Positions 26,227-33,650 of a DNA stretch of 64,000 bases are shown here, one piece after another. Position numbers and translations under genes: made by a program. The notes below the pieces were generated by a model, which worked only from the letters and a program-made list of their open reading frames with translations, was not told the DNA's origin and did not search any database. Origin of the DNA: Piscinibacter gummiphilus (lineage in GTDB: Bacteria; Pseudomonadota; Gammaproteobacteria; Burkholderiales; Burkholderiaceae_C); NCBI RefSeq assembly GCF_032681285.1, contig NZ_CP136336.1, positions 4,513,001 to 4,577,000 on the forward strand, read 5' to 3'. The stretch's first letter is position 1. Each line of letters begins with the position of its first letter.

Positions 26227-26697
26227 ATGGACCTGCGCAAACTGAAGACGCTGATCGACCTGGTGTCTGAATCGAACATCTCCGAGCTTGAGATCACCGA
26301 AGCCGACGGCAAGGTGCGCATCGTCAAGAGCGACCCGGCCGCTGCCGTGGCCGCTCAGCCGGTGGTCTACCAGGCCGCGCCGCCGCAAGTGGCTGCCGCG
26401 CCTGTGGCGACCCCGGCGGCACCTGTGGTGGCTGCCGCGCCCGAAGCCCCGGCCGCACCGACCGGCCACATCGTCAAGTCGCCGATGGTCGGCACCTTCT
26501 ACGGGGCGGCCAGCCCAGGCGCCAAGCCCTTCGCCACCGTCGGCACGGTGGTCAAGGAAGGCGACCCGATTTGCATCATCGAAGCGATGAAGATCATGAA
26601 CGAGATCGAAGCCGACAAGGCCGGCACGGTCACGCAGGTGCTGGCGCAGAACGGCCAGGCCGTGGAATTCGGGCAGCCCTTGTTCGTCATCGAATAA
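26227..26697 (+). CDS. accB: Biotin carboxyl carrier protein of acetyl-CoA carboxylase
   Basis: A 156-residue carrier for the carboxyl group in the first step of fatty acid synthesis. The biotin attachment site is Lys122 in E-A-M-K-I-M-N-E. A Pro/Ala-rich flexible linker (about 37-80) separates the N-terminal dimer-forming part from the biotinyl domain (about 81-156), which carries the thumb region typical of AccB (S-P-M-V-G-T-F-Y). GGAG eight bases upstream serves the ATG. It is 10 nt from accC, with which it forms the conserved operon. Confidence 0.97.
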   Translation: MDLRKLKTLIDLVSESNISELEITEADGKVRIVKSDPAAAVAAQPVVYQAAPPQVAAAPVATPAAPVVAAAPEAPAAPTGHIVKSPMVGTFYGAASPGAKPFATVGTVVKEGDPICIIEAMKIMNEIEADKAGTVTQVLAQNGQAVEFGQPLFVIE

Positions 26698-26707
26698 GGC
26701 GCGGCTC

Positions 26708-28057
26708 ATGTTCAAGAAAATTCTCATCGCCAACCGGGGCGAGATCGCACTGCGAATCCAGCGCGCGTGCCGCGAGATGGGCGTCAAGTCGGTCGTCGTC
26801 TATTCCGAAGCCGACCGCGACGCCAAGTACGTGAAGCTCGCCGACGAGGCCGTGTGCATCGGCCCGGCCGCGTCATCCCACAGTTATCTCAACATGCCGG
26901 CGATCATCTCGACGGCCGAAGTGACCGACGCCGAGGCCATCCACCCCGGCTACGGCTTCCTGTCGGAGAACGCCGACTTCGCCGAGCGCGTGGAGCAAAG
27001 CGGCTTCACTTTCATCGGCCCGACGCCCGAGTCCATCCGCATCATGGGCGACAAGGTCTCGGCCAAGCAGGCCATGATCAAGTCGGGCGTGCCGTGCGTG
27101 CCCGGCTCCGAAGGTGCACTGCCCGATGACCCGAAGGAGATCGTGAAGATCGGCCGCGCGGTCGGTTACCCGGTGATCATCAAGGCCGCCGGTGGCGGCG
27201 GTGGCCGCGGCATGCGCGTGGTGCACACCGAAGCCGCGCTGCTGCACGCGGTGCAGACCACCAAGGCCGAAGCGGGTGCCGCCTTCGGCAACCCGGCGGT
27301 CTACATGGAGAAGTTCCTAGAGAACCCGCGCCACATCGAGATCCAGGTGCTCGCCGACGAGCACAAGAACGCCGTGTGGCTCGGCGAGCGCGACTGCTCC
27401 ATGCAGCGCCGCCACCAGAAGATCATCGAGGAAGCGCCGGCGCCGGGCATCCCGCGTCGCGTGATCGAGCGCATCGGCGAGCGCTGCGCTGCCGCCTGCA
27501 AGAAGATCGGCTACCGCGGTGCCGGCACCTTCGAGTTCCTCTACGAGAACGGCGAGTTCTACTTCATCGAGATGAACACCCGCGTGCAGGTGGAGCACCC
27601 GGTGACCGAACTCGTGACCGGCGTCGACATCGTGCAGATGCAGATCCGCGTGGCGGCCGGCGAGAAGCTGCCCTTCACGCAACGCCAGATCGAGATGCGC
27701 GGCCACGCCATCGAGTGCCGCGTGAACGCCGAGGACCCGTACAAGTTCACCCCGTCGCCAGGACGCATCACGACCTGGCACGCGCCGGGCGGGCCTGGCG
27801 TGCGCGTGGACTCGCATGCGTACACCAACTACTTCGTGCCGCCCAACTACGACTCGATGATCGGCAAGATCATCACGCACGGCGACACGCGCGACCAGGC
27901 CTTGGCGCGCATGCGCATTGCGCTGTCGGAGACGGTGGTCGAAGGCATCCTCACCAACATTCCGCTTCACCGTGAGTTGATGGCCGATGCCAAGTTCATC
28001 GAGGGTGGAACCAGCATCCATTACCTCGAGGGCTGGATGGCTCAACACAAGCGCTGA
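26708..28057 (+). CDS. accC: Biotin carboxylase subunit of acetyl-CoA carboxylase
   Basis: A 449-residue ATP-grasp enzyme that carboxylates biotin on Acc[18 protein letters not shown] opens the carboxylase domain. The glycine-rich ATP lid [13 protein letters not shown] is at about 159-171. [18 protein letters not shown] (about 229-246) and [14 protein letters not shown] (about 288-301) are the catalytic blocks. Length and motifs fit the freestanding AccC rather than a fused acyl-CoA carboxylase. prmA follows after 3 nt. Confidence 0.97.
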   Translation: MFKKILIANRGEIALRIQRACREMGVKSVVVYSEADRDAKYVKLADEAVCIGPAASSHSYLNMPAIISTAEVTDAEAIHPGYGFLSENADFAERVEQSGFTFIGPTPESIRIMGDKVSAKQAMIKSGVPCVPGSEGALPDDPKEIVKIGRAVGYPVIIKAAGGGGGRGMRVVHTEAALLHAVQTTKAEAGAAFGNPAVYMEKFLENPRHIEIQVLADEHKNAVWLGERDCSMQRRHQKIIEEAPAPGIPRRVIERIGERCAAACKKIGYRGAGTFEFLYENGEFYFIEMNTRVQVEHPVTELVTGVDIVQMQIRVAAGEKLPFTQRQIEMRGHAIECRVNAEDPYKFTPSPGRITTWHAPGGPGVRVDSHAYTNYFVPPNYDSMIGKIITHGDTRDQALARMRIALSETVVEGILTNIPLHRELMADAKFIEGGTSIHYLEGWMAQHKR

Positions 28058-28060
28058 GCC

Positions 28061-28951
28061 ATGCTGGAGCTGTTGCTCGTCGTGCCTGAAGCGCTGGTGG
28101 AGCCGGTTTCCGATGCGCTGATGGACGAACTCGAGGCGCTCTCGGTGTCGGTGGAAGACGCCGACGCCGACACCGCCCTCGAGCAGGCACTCTTCGGCGA
28201 GCCTGGCATGCCGGCGCCGCGCGGTGGCTGGCAACGCTCGGTGGTGAAGGCGCTGTTCGAGCGCGAAGAGACCGCCACCGAAGCGGCCACGCTGCTGCTC
28301 GCACAAGAGTGGGCACAAGACGTCCACGTGCAGTCGCTGCAGGCCGTGCCTGACCAGGACTGGGTGCGCCTGACGCAATCGCAATTCGCCCCCGTTCCGA
28401 TCACGCCGGACTTCTGGATCGTGCCGAGCTGGCACGAGCCTCCCGCGCAGGCGACGACGCTCATCCGCCTCGACCCCGGCCTCGCCTTCGGCACCGGCAC
28501 GCACCCCACCACCCGCATGTGCCTGCGCTGGACCGCACAGCACGCCGCACCCTGGCCACGCGTGCTCGACTACGGCTGCGGCTCGGGCATCCTCGCCATC
28601 GGTGCGGCACTTCACGGCGCACAGCAGGTCGACGCGGTCGACATTGATCCGGCCGCCGTGGTGTCGACGAAGGCCAACGCGAGCGCCAACAGCGTGACGG
28701 TCAACGCCGGTCTGCCCGAGGCGGCGAGCGGCGAGTACGAGCTCGTGCTCGCCAACATCCTCGCCACGCCCCTCAAGCTGCTGGCCCCGTTGCTGTGTGG
28801 CCATGTGCGGCCCGGCGGCCACCTCGTGCTGGCCGGCATCCTCGAGCGGCAGGCCGACGAGTTGAAAGAGGCCTATGCCCCCTGGTGCGCACTCGAGGTC
28901 AGTGACACCGAGGATGGGTGGATCCTGATGACGGCCCAACGGCGCGTGTGA
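28061..28951 (+). CDS. prmA: Ribosomal protein L11 methyltransferase
   Basis: A 296-residue SAM-dependent methyltransferase that trimethylates ribosomal protein L11. The N-terminal substrate-recognition domain (1-about 125) begins M-L-E-L-L-L-V-V-P-E. The catalytic domain has G-L-A-F-G-T-G-T-H-P-T-T-R-M-C-L at about 140-155, the SAM loop D-Y-G-C-G-S-G-I-L-A-I at about 171-181, the acidic V-D-I-D-P and the L-A-N-I-L motif in place of N-P-P-Y. The position after accC and before a zinc-ribbon DUF3426 gene is standard in this order. Confidence 0.95.
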   Translation: MLELLLVVPEALVEPVSDALMDELEALSVSVEDADADTALEQALFGEPGMPAPRGGWQRSVVKALFEREETATEAATLLLAQEWAQDVHVQSLQAVPDQDWVRLTQSQFAPVPITPDFWIVPSWHEPPAQATTLIRLDPGLAFGTGTHPTTRMCLRWTAQHAAPWPRVLDYGCGSGILAIGAALHGAQQVDAVDIDPAAVVSTKANASANSVTVNAGLPEAASGEYELVLANILATPLKLLAPLLCGHVRPGGHLVLAGILERQADELKEAYAPWCALEVSDTEDGWILMTAQRRV

Positions 28952-28973
28952 TGCGGCATGGCATGATTTCGCC

Positions 28974-29987
28974 ATGAGCCTGGCCACGCGTTGCATCTCC
29001 TGCGGCACCGTCTTTAGAGTCGTTCAAGACCAGCTCAAGGTTTCCGAAGGCTGGGTGCGCTGCGGCCGCTGCAACGAGGTCTTCAACGCGATAGAAGGCT
29101 TGTTCGACCTGGAGCGCGACGCGCCGCCCAACTGGAAGCCGCCCCCTGCTCCGCCTGCCCCACCGGCCGCCTCCGTCGCCGCCTCGTACGACCCGCAGTC
29201 CGAGCCGCCCGACGACGACGATGTCTTTCAGCTGAGTGACAACGACCGCATCCACTCGCGCTTCTTCCAGCCCGAGCAGGCCGATGTCGACCTGACTCCG
29301 GCGCAAGCGGTCAAGCGCCGCGACAAGCGCGACTTCGCCGAAGCACGCTTCAACGAAGCCCTGCTCGACGAGCAACCGCTCGAGTCCGAGACCCGGCGCA
29401 AAGGCGGCGGCACCGGCATTCCACGTTCGTCGGTGAAGGCGGCGCGTGCGCAGCTCGAAGCCGCACGCCGTGGGCCGGGCTTCGTGCAACAGGCCAAGCA
29501 GCGCGCGCGCTGGCGCAGCCCGGGCATGCGCGCGCTGCTGGGCCTGCTGTTCCTATTGCTGGCCGCCACGCTGGTCGGCCAGGCCGGCTACCACTTCCGC
29601 GACCTTTGGGCGGCACGTTGGCCTGCCACCCGGCCCGCCTTGGCGCTCGGCTGCCAATGGCTCGACTGCCAGTTGCAGCCGCCGCGCCGCATCGACGACG
29701 TGGTGGTCGAGAGCAGCACCTTGTCGCCGGCCCCCGGGGGCAACGGCTACCGGCTGTCGCTCGTGTTGCGCAACCGCGGCGCGATGACGCTTGCCATGCC
29801 CTCGATCGACCTCAAGCTCACCGACTCGACGGAGCAGCTGCTCGCGCGCAGAGCGCTTGCGCCCAGCGACTTCCGCGTCAACCCGCCGGTGCTGGCACCG
29901 GGCAGCGAGTCCAACCTGCAGCTGATCTTTTCCTCATCGGACCCGCGCCGCGTCAACGGCTACACCGTCGAAGCCTTCTACCCCTGA
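28974..29987 (+). CDS. Zinc-ribbon membrane protein of the DUF3426 family
   Basis: A 337-residue protein with an N-terminal MJ0042-type zinc finger: Cys7-x-x-Cys10 and Cys30-x-x-Cys33. A Pro-rich acidic linker follows (about 50-90), then a charged helical region, one membrane helix at about 182-205 and a C-terminal periplasmic DUF3426 domain with V-L-R-N-R-G near residue 260. The topology puts the zinc finger in the cytoplasm and the beta-rich domain in the periplasm. The function is unknown. Its steady position next to prmA in Burkholderiales suggests a housekeeping envelope role, but that is only inferred. Confidence 0.88.
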   Translation: MSLATRCISCGTVFRVVQDQLKVSEGWVRCGRCNEVFNAIEGLFDLERDAPPNWKPPPAPPAPPAASVAASYDPQSEPPDDDDVFQLSDNDRIHSRFFQPEQADVDLTPAQAVKRRDKRDFAEARFNEALLDEQPLESETRRKGGGTGIPRSSVKAARAQLEAARRGPGFVQQAKQRARWRSPGMRALLGLLFLLLAATLVGQAGYHFRDLWAARWPATRPALALGCQWLDCQLQPPRRIDDVVVESSTLSPAPGGNGYRLSLVLRNRGAMTLAMPSIDLKLTDSTEQLLARRALAPSDFRVNPPVLAPGSESNLQLIFSSSDPRRVNGYTVEAFYP

Positions 29988-30028
29988 CGGCGACTGGGCC
30001 CGCATCATTCCTTCCACGGAGTTCTTCC

Positions 30029-30937
30029 ATGTCTGCACTCATCTGCGGTTCGCTCGCCTTCGACACCATCACAACCTTCCCGGGGCGCTTTGCCGAGCAG
30101 ATCCTGCCGGAGCAGGTGCACATCCTGAACGTGTCGTTCCTCGTGCCCACACTGCGCCGCGAGTTCGGTGGCTGCGCCGGCAACATCGCCTACACGCTGC
30201 GCCAGCTCGGCGGTGAGCCGCTCGTGATGGCCGCCGTGGGCGCCGACGGGCAGGACTATTTGGCGCGTCTCAAGACCTGGGGTGCAAGCACGGAGTTCGT
30301 TTGCACAGTGACGGAGACCTACACCGCGCAGGCCATCATCATCACCGACCAGGACAACAACCAGATCACCGCCTTTCACCCGGGTGCAATGCAGTCGGCC
30401 CACCTCACTGCGGTGCCTGCGGGGCGCCCGGACATCGCCATCGGCATCGTCGCACCTGACGGGCGCGACGCAATGCTGCAGCACGCCGAGCAGTTCTCGA
30501 AGGCCGGTGTGCCCTTCATCTTCGATCCGGGCCAGGGCCTGCCGATGTTCAACGGCGAAGAACTCAACGCCTTCGTGCAGCAGGCCACCTGGGTGGCCGT
30601 CAACGACTATGAAGGCCGCATGCTGTGCGAGCGCACCGGCAAGTCGCTCGAGGCGCTGTCGAACTCGCATCTGAAAGGCGTGATCGTGACCCTCGGTGCC
30701 GACGGCTGCGAGGTCTGGCAGAAGGGCCAGCGCACGCACGTGGCCGGCGTGAAGGCATCCGAGGTCGTCGACCCGACGGGCTGCGGCGACGCCTTCCGCG
30801 GCGCCCTGCTCTACGGCCTGGAGCGCGGCTGGGAACTCACCCGCTGCGTCGAACTCGGCAACCGCATCGGTGCGCTGAAGATCGCCTGCCGCGGTGGGCA
30901 GAACCACGTCATCGACCGGGCAGCGCTCGGCCTCTGA
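30029..30937 (+). CDS. PfkB-family carbohydrate/adenosine-type kinase
   Basis: A 302-residue ribokinase-fold sugar or nucleoside kinase. It opens I-C-G-S-L-A-F-D-T-I-T-T-F. The first PfkB signature F-G-G-C-A-G-N-I-A-Y-T-L is at about 47-58. The second is D-P-T-G-C-G-D-A-F-R-G-A-L, with catalytic Asp254. The L-R-R-E-F-G-G-C-A-G-N-I-A-Y motif is seen in a group often named adenosine kinase. The substrate cannot be settled from sequence, and no neighbouring sugar or nucleoside gene helps. It faces the TonB-C-like gene tail to tail across 16 nt, with no terminator visible. Confidence 0.85.
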   Translation: MSALICGSLAFDTITTFPGRFAEQILPEQVHILNVSFLVPTLRREFGGCAGNIAYTLRQLGGEPLVMAAVGADGQDYLARLKTWGASTEFVCTVTETYTAQAIIITDQDNNQITAFHPGAMQSAHLTAVPAGRPDIAIGIVAPDGRDAMLQHAEQFSKAGVPFIFDPGQGLPMFNGEELNAFVQQATWVAVNDYEGRMLCERTGKSLEALSNSHLKGVIVTLGADGCEVWQKGQRTHVAGVKASEVVDPTGCGDAFRGALLYGLERGWELTRCVELGNRIGALKIACRGGQNHVIDRAALGL

Positions 30938-30953
30938 CGCAGCGAAGCGTCTC

Positions 30954-31421
30954 TCACTCGCGGCGCTGGCCTTCGGTCAGTGTGTCGAGCTGGAAGCGGC
31001 CGCTGCCGTCCATCAGCCACACGTCCAGATAACGCACACCGCCGCTGATGCGCGCAGGCACCGGCAAGGGCTGCGCGCGCTTGATCATCTCGCGCACAGC
31101 GGCCGTGACATCCGGGGCATGCGACGGCTCGCGGATCATGTTGACCTCCACCACCTGGCCTTGCCCGTCGATCACCGTCTCGACCACGGCCACTGCATGC
31201 AGCAGCGGAGGCAGCTTGCCGCGGTAGATGCGGTCGGGGTAGGCGTCATAGAGGTGGCGCGCGCCGTCCTGGCGATAGGTCTTGGCATCGGCCGCTTGAG
31301 AGGGCTTCACCGCTGCGACCTGCACCGGCTCCGACATGAAGGCGTTCTGAGCCTGCGCCGAGAACGCGACCACCAGCGCCGCGAGCGCGGCCACTGCATG
31401 GGTTGGCTGGATCGACTTCAT
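30954..31421 (-). CDS. Secreted protein with a TonB-C-like domain, no membrane anchor
   Basis: A 155-residue exported protein. Residues 1-24 are a cleavable signal peptide ending A-F-S-A-Q-A. The body has Y-R-Q-D-G-A-R-H-L-Y-D-A-Y-P-D-R-I-Y-R-G-K-L-P-P-L at about 48-72 followed by V-E-T-V-I-D-G-Q-G-Q-V-V-E-V, which resembles the strand-turn core of TonB C-terminal domains. Unlike true TonB it lacks the N-terminal anchor and Pro-rich spacer. GGAGGT lies five bases before the ATG at 31421; a GTG one codon upstream would be too close. The function is unknown. Confidence 0.75.
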   Translation of the reverse strand: MKSIQPTHAVAALAALVVAFSAQAQNAFMSEPVQVAAVKPSQAADAKTYRQDGARHLYDAYPDRIYRGKLPPLLHAVAVVETVIDGQGQVVEVNMIREPSHAPDVTAAVREMIKRAQPLPVPARISGGVRYLDVWLMDGSGRFQLDTLTEGQRRE

Positions 31422-31553
31422 CACTCACCTCCGAACGAAGCTGTCGTTCAAAAAGTGTAGGAAGCCGGTCTGGCGGCGTGCTGTGAGGAAATCACATTGC
31501 TGCGCCGCGTCTCATCTCGGTGGATGAAGGTTCGTGACGCAAGTCTCGGCCAT

Positions 31554-31579
31554 AAAAAAACCCGGCCGGAGCCGGGTTT
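31554..31579 (-). terminator. Rho-independent terminator after the histone-like gene
   Basis: On the minus strand a GC-rich stem (AAACCCGGC paired with GCCGGGTTT, loop of four) is followed by seven T residues. It lies 20 bases after the stop of the histone-like gene. It should separate that gene from the secreted TonB-C-like gene downstream. Confidence 0.9.
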
Positions 31580-31599
31580 CGTCGAGAGACCTAGTCGCC

Positions 31600-32085
31600 T
31601 CAGGGCTTGGCGCCCGTCGGGAAAGGCCATGCAGCAGCGGGGCTGAGCGCAGTCTTGGCCGCCGGTGCTGCAGCGGGCTTCGCAGCAGCAGGGGCAGCAG
31701 GTGCGGCAGCGGCCTTCTTCGCAGCAGGCTTCTTCGCAGCCTTCTTCGCAGCAGGCTTCTTGGCCGCAGGCTTCTTCGCAGCCTTCTTCGCAGCAGGCTT
31801 CTTGGCAGCGGCCTTCTTGGCAGCCGGCTTCTTCGCAGCAGCCTTCTTGGCAGCCGGCTTCTTCGCAGCAGCCTTCTTGGCAGCCGGCTTCTTCGCCGCG
31901 GCCTTCTTGGCTGCCGGCTTCTTGGCGGCGACCTTCTTGGCTGCCGGCTTCTTGGCGGCGGCCTTCTTGGCTGCCGGCTTCTTCGCTGCAGCCTTCTTCG
32001 CTGCCGGCTTCTTCGCTGCGGCCTTCTTCGCCGCGGGCTTCTTGGCTGCGGCCTTTTTGGCGGCAGGTTTCTTTGCAGTTGCCAT
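31600..32085 (-). CDS. Histone H1-like Lys/Ala/Pro repeat DNA-binding protein
   Basis: A 161-residue, extremely basic, low-complexity protein. After M-A-T-A-K-K-P it consists of about ten copies of a decapeptide of the form [10 protein letters not shown] (residues about 8-125), then an Ala/Pro-rich tail ending W-P-F-P-T-G-A-K-P. This matches bacterial histone H1-like proteins (AlgP/HctB/PhaF-tail type) thought to bind and compact DNA through lysine repeats. A good AGGAGA ribosome site precedes the ATG, and a strong terminator follows. One repeat has Val for Ala (K-K-V-A-A-K-K). Repeat number probably varies between strains because the DNA repeats are near-identical. Confidence 0.85.
   Translation of the reverse strand: MATAKKPAAKKAAAKKPAAKKAAAKKPAAKKAAAKKPAAKKAAAKKPAAKKVAAKKPAAKKAAAKKPAAKKAAAKKPAAKKAAAKKPAAKKAAAKKPAAKKAAKKPAAKKPAAKKAAKKPAAKKAAAAPAAPAAAKPAAAPAAKTALSPAAAWPFPTGAKP
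31705..32080. repeat. In-frame 30-bp tandem repeats inside the histone-like gene
   Basis: The coding DNA repeats a unit of about 30 bp built from TTCTTGGCAGC and CGGCTTCTTCGC-like blocks on the plus strand. The proximal end has shorter 15-bp variants. Units differ mostly at third codon positions, so the array is old enough to have drifted but could still slip or recombine in frame. Confidence 0.85.
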
Positions 32086-32153
32086 TACATTTCTCCTTGA
32101 TCAAGTTGAAAAAGCACTGCGTTGCCCCGACGACGTGTCGACACTCCGCAGCT

Positions 32154-32243
32154 ATTCACCGTCCGAAAGTCTGCCCAGGAGGGGCGCCCCGATCCGGTGA
32201 ATGGGGTTGCGACGCACTGCTCACCGCTTCTGTGTCGGTGAAT
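32154..32243. promoter_or_regulatory. Three CGGTGAAT octamers spaced exactly 41 bp in the nrdB/histone gap
   Basis: ATTCACCG at 32154-32161 (inverted copy), CGGTGAAT at 32195-32202 and CGGTGAAT at 32236-32243 start exactly 41 bases apart, about four helical turns. They lie upstream of the histone-like gene and downstream of nrdB. They could be operator sites for the histone-like gene. No clear -10/-35 pair is seen in the 222-bp gap. Confidence 0.4.
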
Positions 32244-32307
32244 CGAATGCATCGCGAATCTTGATCTGCCACAAACGACCTGCTGCGCTTTGCCGCTCAG
32301 TGAAACG

Positions 32308-33480
32308 TCAATCCCACGAGAGCGCGCCACCCGATTGGTACTCGATGACGCGCGTCTCGAAGAAGTTGCGTTCCTTCTTCAGGTCAATCATTTCGCTCAT
32401 CCATGGGAACGGGTTTTCCTCGTTCGGGAAGAGCTCTTCCAAACCGATCTGCGTTGCACGCCGGTTGGCGATGTAGCGCAGATAACCTTTGAACATCGAT
32501 GCGTTGAGGCCAAGCACGCCGCGCGGCATGGTGTCTTCAGCGTAGCGATATTCCAACTCAACTGCTTTCATGAAAAGAGCCCGGATTTCCGCCTTGAATT
32601 CGGCCGTCCACAAATGCGGGTTCTCCAACTTGATCTGGTTGATGAGGTCGATGCCGAAGTTGCAGTGCATCGACTCGTCTCGCAGGATGTACTGGTACTG
32701 CTCGGCGGCGCCGGTCATCTTGTTCTGGCGGCCGAGCGCGAGGATCTGCGTGAAGCCGACGTAGAAGAAGAGGCCTTCCATCAGGCAGGCGAAGACGATC
32801 AGCGACTTGAGCAGCGTCTGGTCGTTGGCCGGCGTGCCGGTGTGGAAGTTGGCGTCCATGATCGCGTTGATGAACGGGATCAGGAACTCGTCCTTGTCGC
32901 GGATCGACTTGACTTCGTTGTAGGCGTTGAAGATCTCGCTCTCGTCGAGACCCAGCGACTCCACGATGTATTGATACGCGTGGGTGTGGATCGCCTCTTC
33001 GAAGGCCTGGCGCAGCAGGAACTGGCGGCACTCGGGCGCCGTGATGTGCCGGTAGGTGCCGAGCACGATGTTGTTGGCGGCCAGCGAATCGGCGGTGACG
33101 AAGAAGCCGAGGTTGCGCTTGATGATGCGACGCTCGTCTTCGGTCAGGCCGTTCGGGTCTTTCCAGGTCGCGATGTCGCGCGACATGTTCACTTCCTGCG
33201 GCATCCAGTGATTGGCGCAGGTGGCGAGGTACTTCTCCCAGGCCCACTTGTACTTGAAGGGGACGAGCTGGTTGACGTCGGTCTTGCCGTTGATGATGCG
33301 CTTGTCGGCGGCCTTCACCCGATGGGTGTCGGTGGTGCTCGTCGAAGCGGTGGAGACAGGTGCAATGGACTCTGCGAAGACCGGAGACGACACGGCCGCA
33401 CGCGCTTGAACGGGGAGGCTCTGCGCGGGGTTCGTCTTGTGATTGCTCGAGGGCTTAAGGTCTTCTTCCCAAACCAACAT
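32308..33480 (-). CDS. nrdB: Class Ia ribonucleotide reductase, beta subunit
   Basis: A 390-residue diiron-tyrosyl radical subunit. The di-iron ligands sit in [13 protein letters not shown] and [10 protein letters not shown] motifs, with the helical ferritin-like core between about 90 and 360. An N-terminal tail of about 70 Ser/Ala/Thr-rich residues precedes the core. The ATG at 33480 has AGGAAA seven bases upstream; an upstream in-frame ATG lacks both a ribosome site and family likeness. It lies downstream of nrdA on the same strand with a 170-nt gap that contains small inverted repeats. Confidence 0.95.
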   Translation of the reverse strand: MLVWEEDLKPSSNHKTNPAQSLPVQARAAVSSPVFAESIAPVSTASTSTTDTHRVKAADKRIINGKTDVNQLVPFKYKWAWEKYLATCANHWMPQEVNMSRDIATWKDPNGLTEDERRIIKRNLGFFVTADSLAANNIVLGTYRHITAPECRQFLLRQAFEEAIHTHAYQYIVESLGLDESEIFNAYNEVKSIRDKDEFLIPFINAIMDANFHTGTPANDQTLLKSLIVFACLMEGLFFYVGFTQILALGRQNKMTGAAEQYQYILRDESMHCNFGIDLINQIKLENPHLWTAEFKAEIRALFMKAVELEYRYAEDTMPRGVLGLNASMFKGYLRYIANRRATQIGLEELFPNEENPFPWMSEMIDLKKERNFFETRVIEYQSGGALSWD

Positions 33481-33650
33481 GGTGGATTTCCTGTGCGGTT
33501 GAATTATCGGAGTGTTGTGTCTAAACACCAAGCACTTATTGACATTGCGGCCGCTTCGCTGTTGCTGTGTCGCATCGAAATTCGATGCTGCACAGCAACT
33601 CGCAAAGCGTTGATGAACTCGACGCGAGATGCATCGCGTCGCTCATCACG

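Noticed and set aside
31705..32080. CRISPR array
   Set aside because: The 30-bp units are contiguous, with no unique spacers, and encode a protein in frame.
31607..32200. Plus-strand open frames opposite the histone-like repeats
   Set aside because: They are repeats of Ala/Phe/Leu or Gln/Ser produced by reading the Lys/Ala array backwards. The minus-strand frame has the ribosome site and terminator.
33573..33640. Inverted repeats between nrdA and nrdB as a terminator
   Set aside because: GCATCGA/TCGATGC and GACGCGA/TCGCGTC can pair, but no T tract follows on the minus strand and nrdB probably needs read-through.
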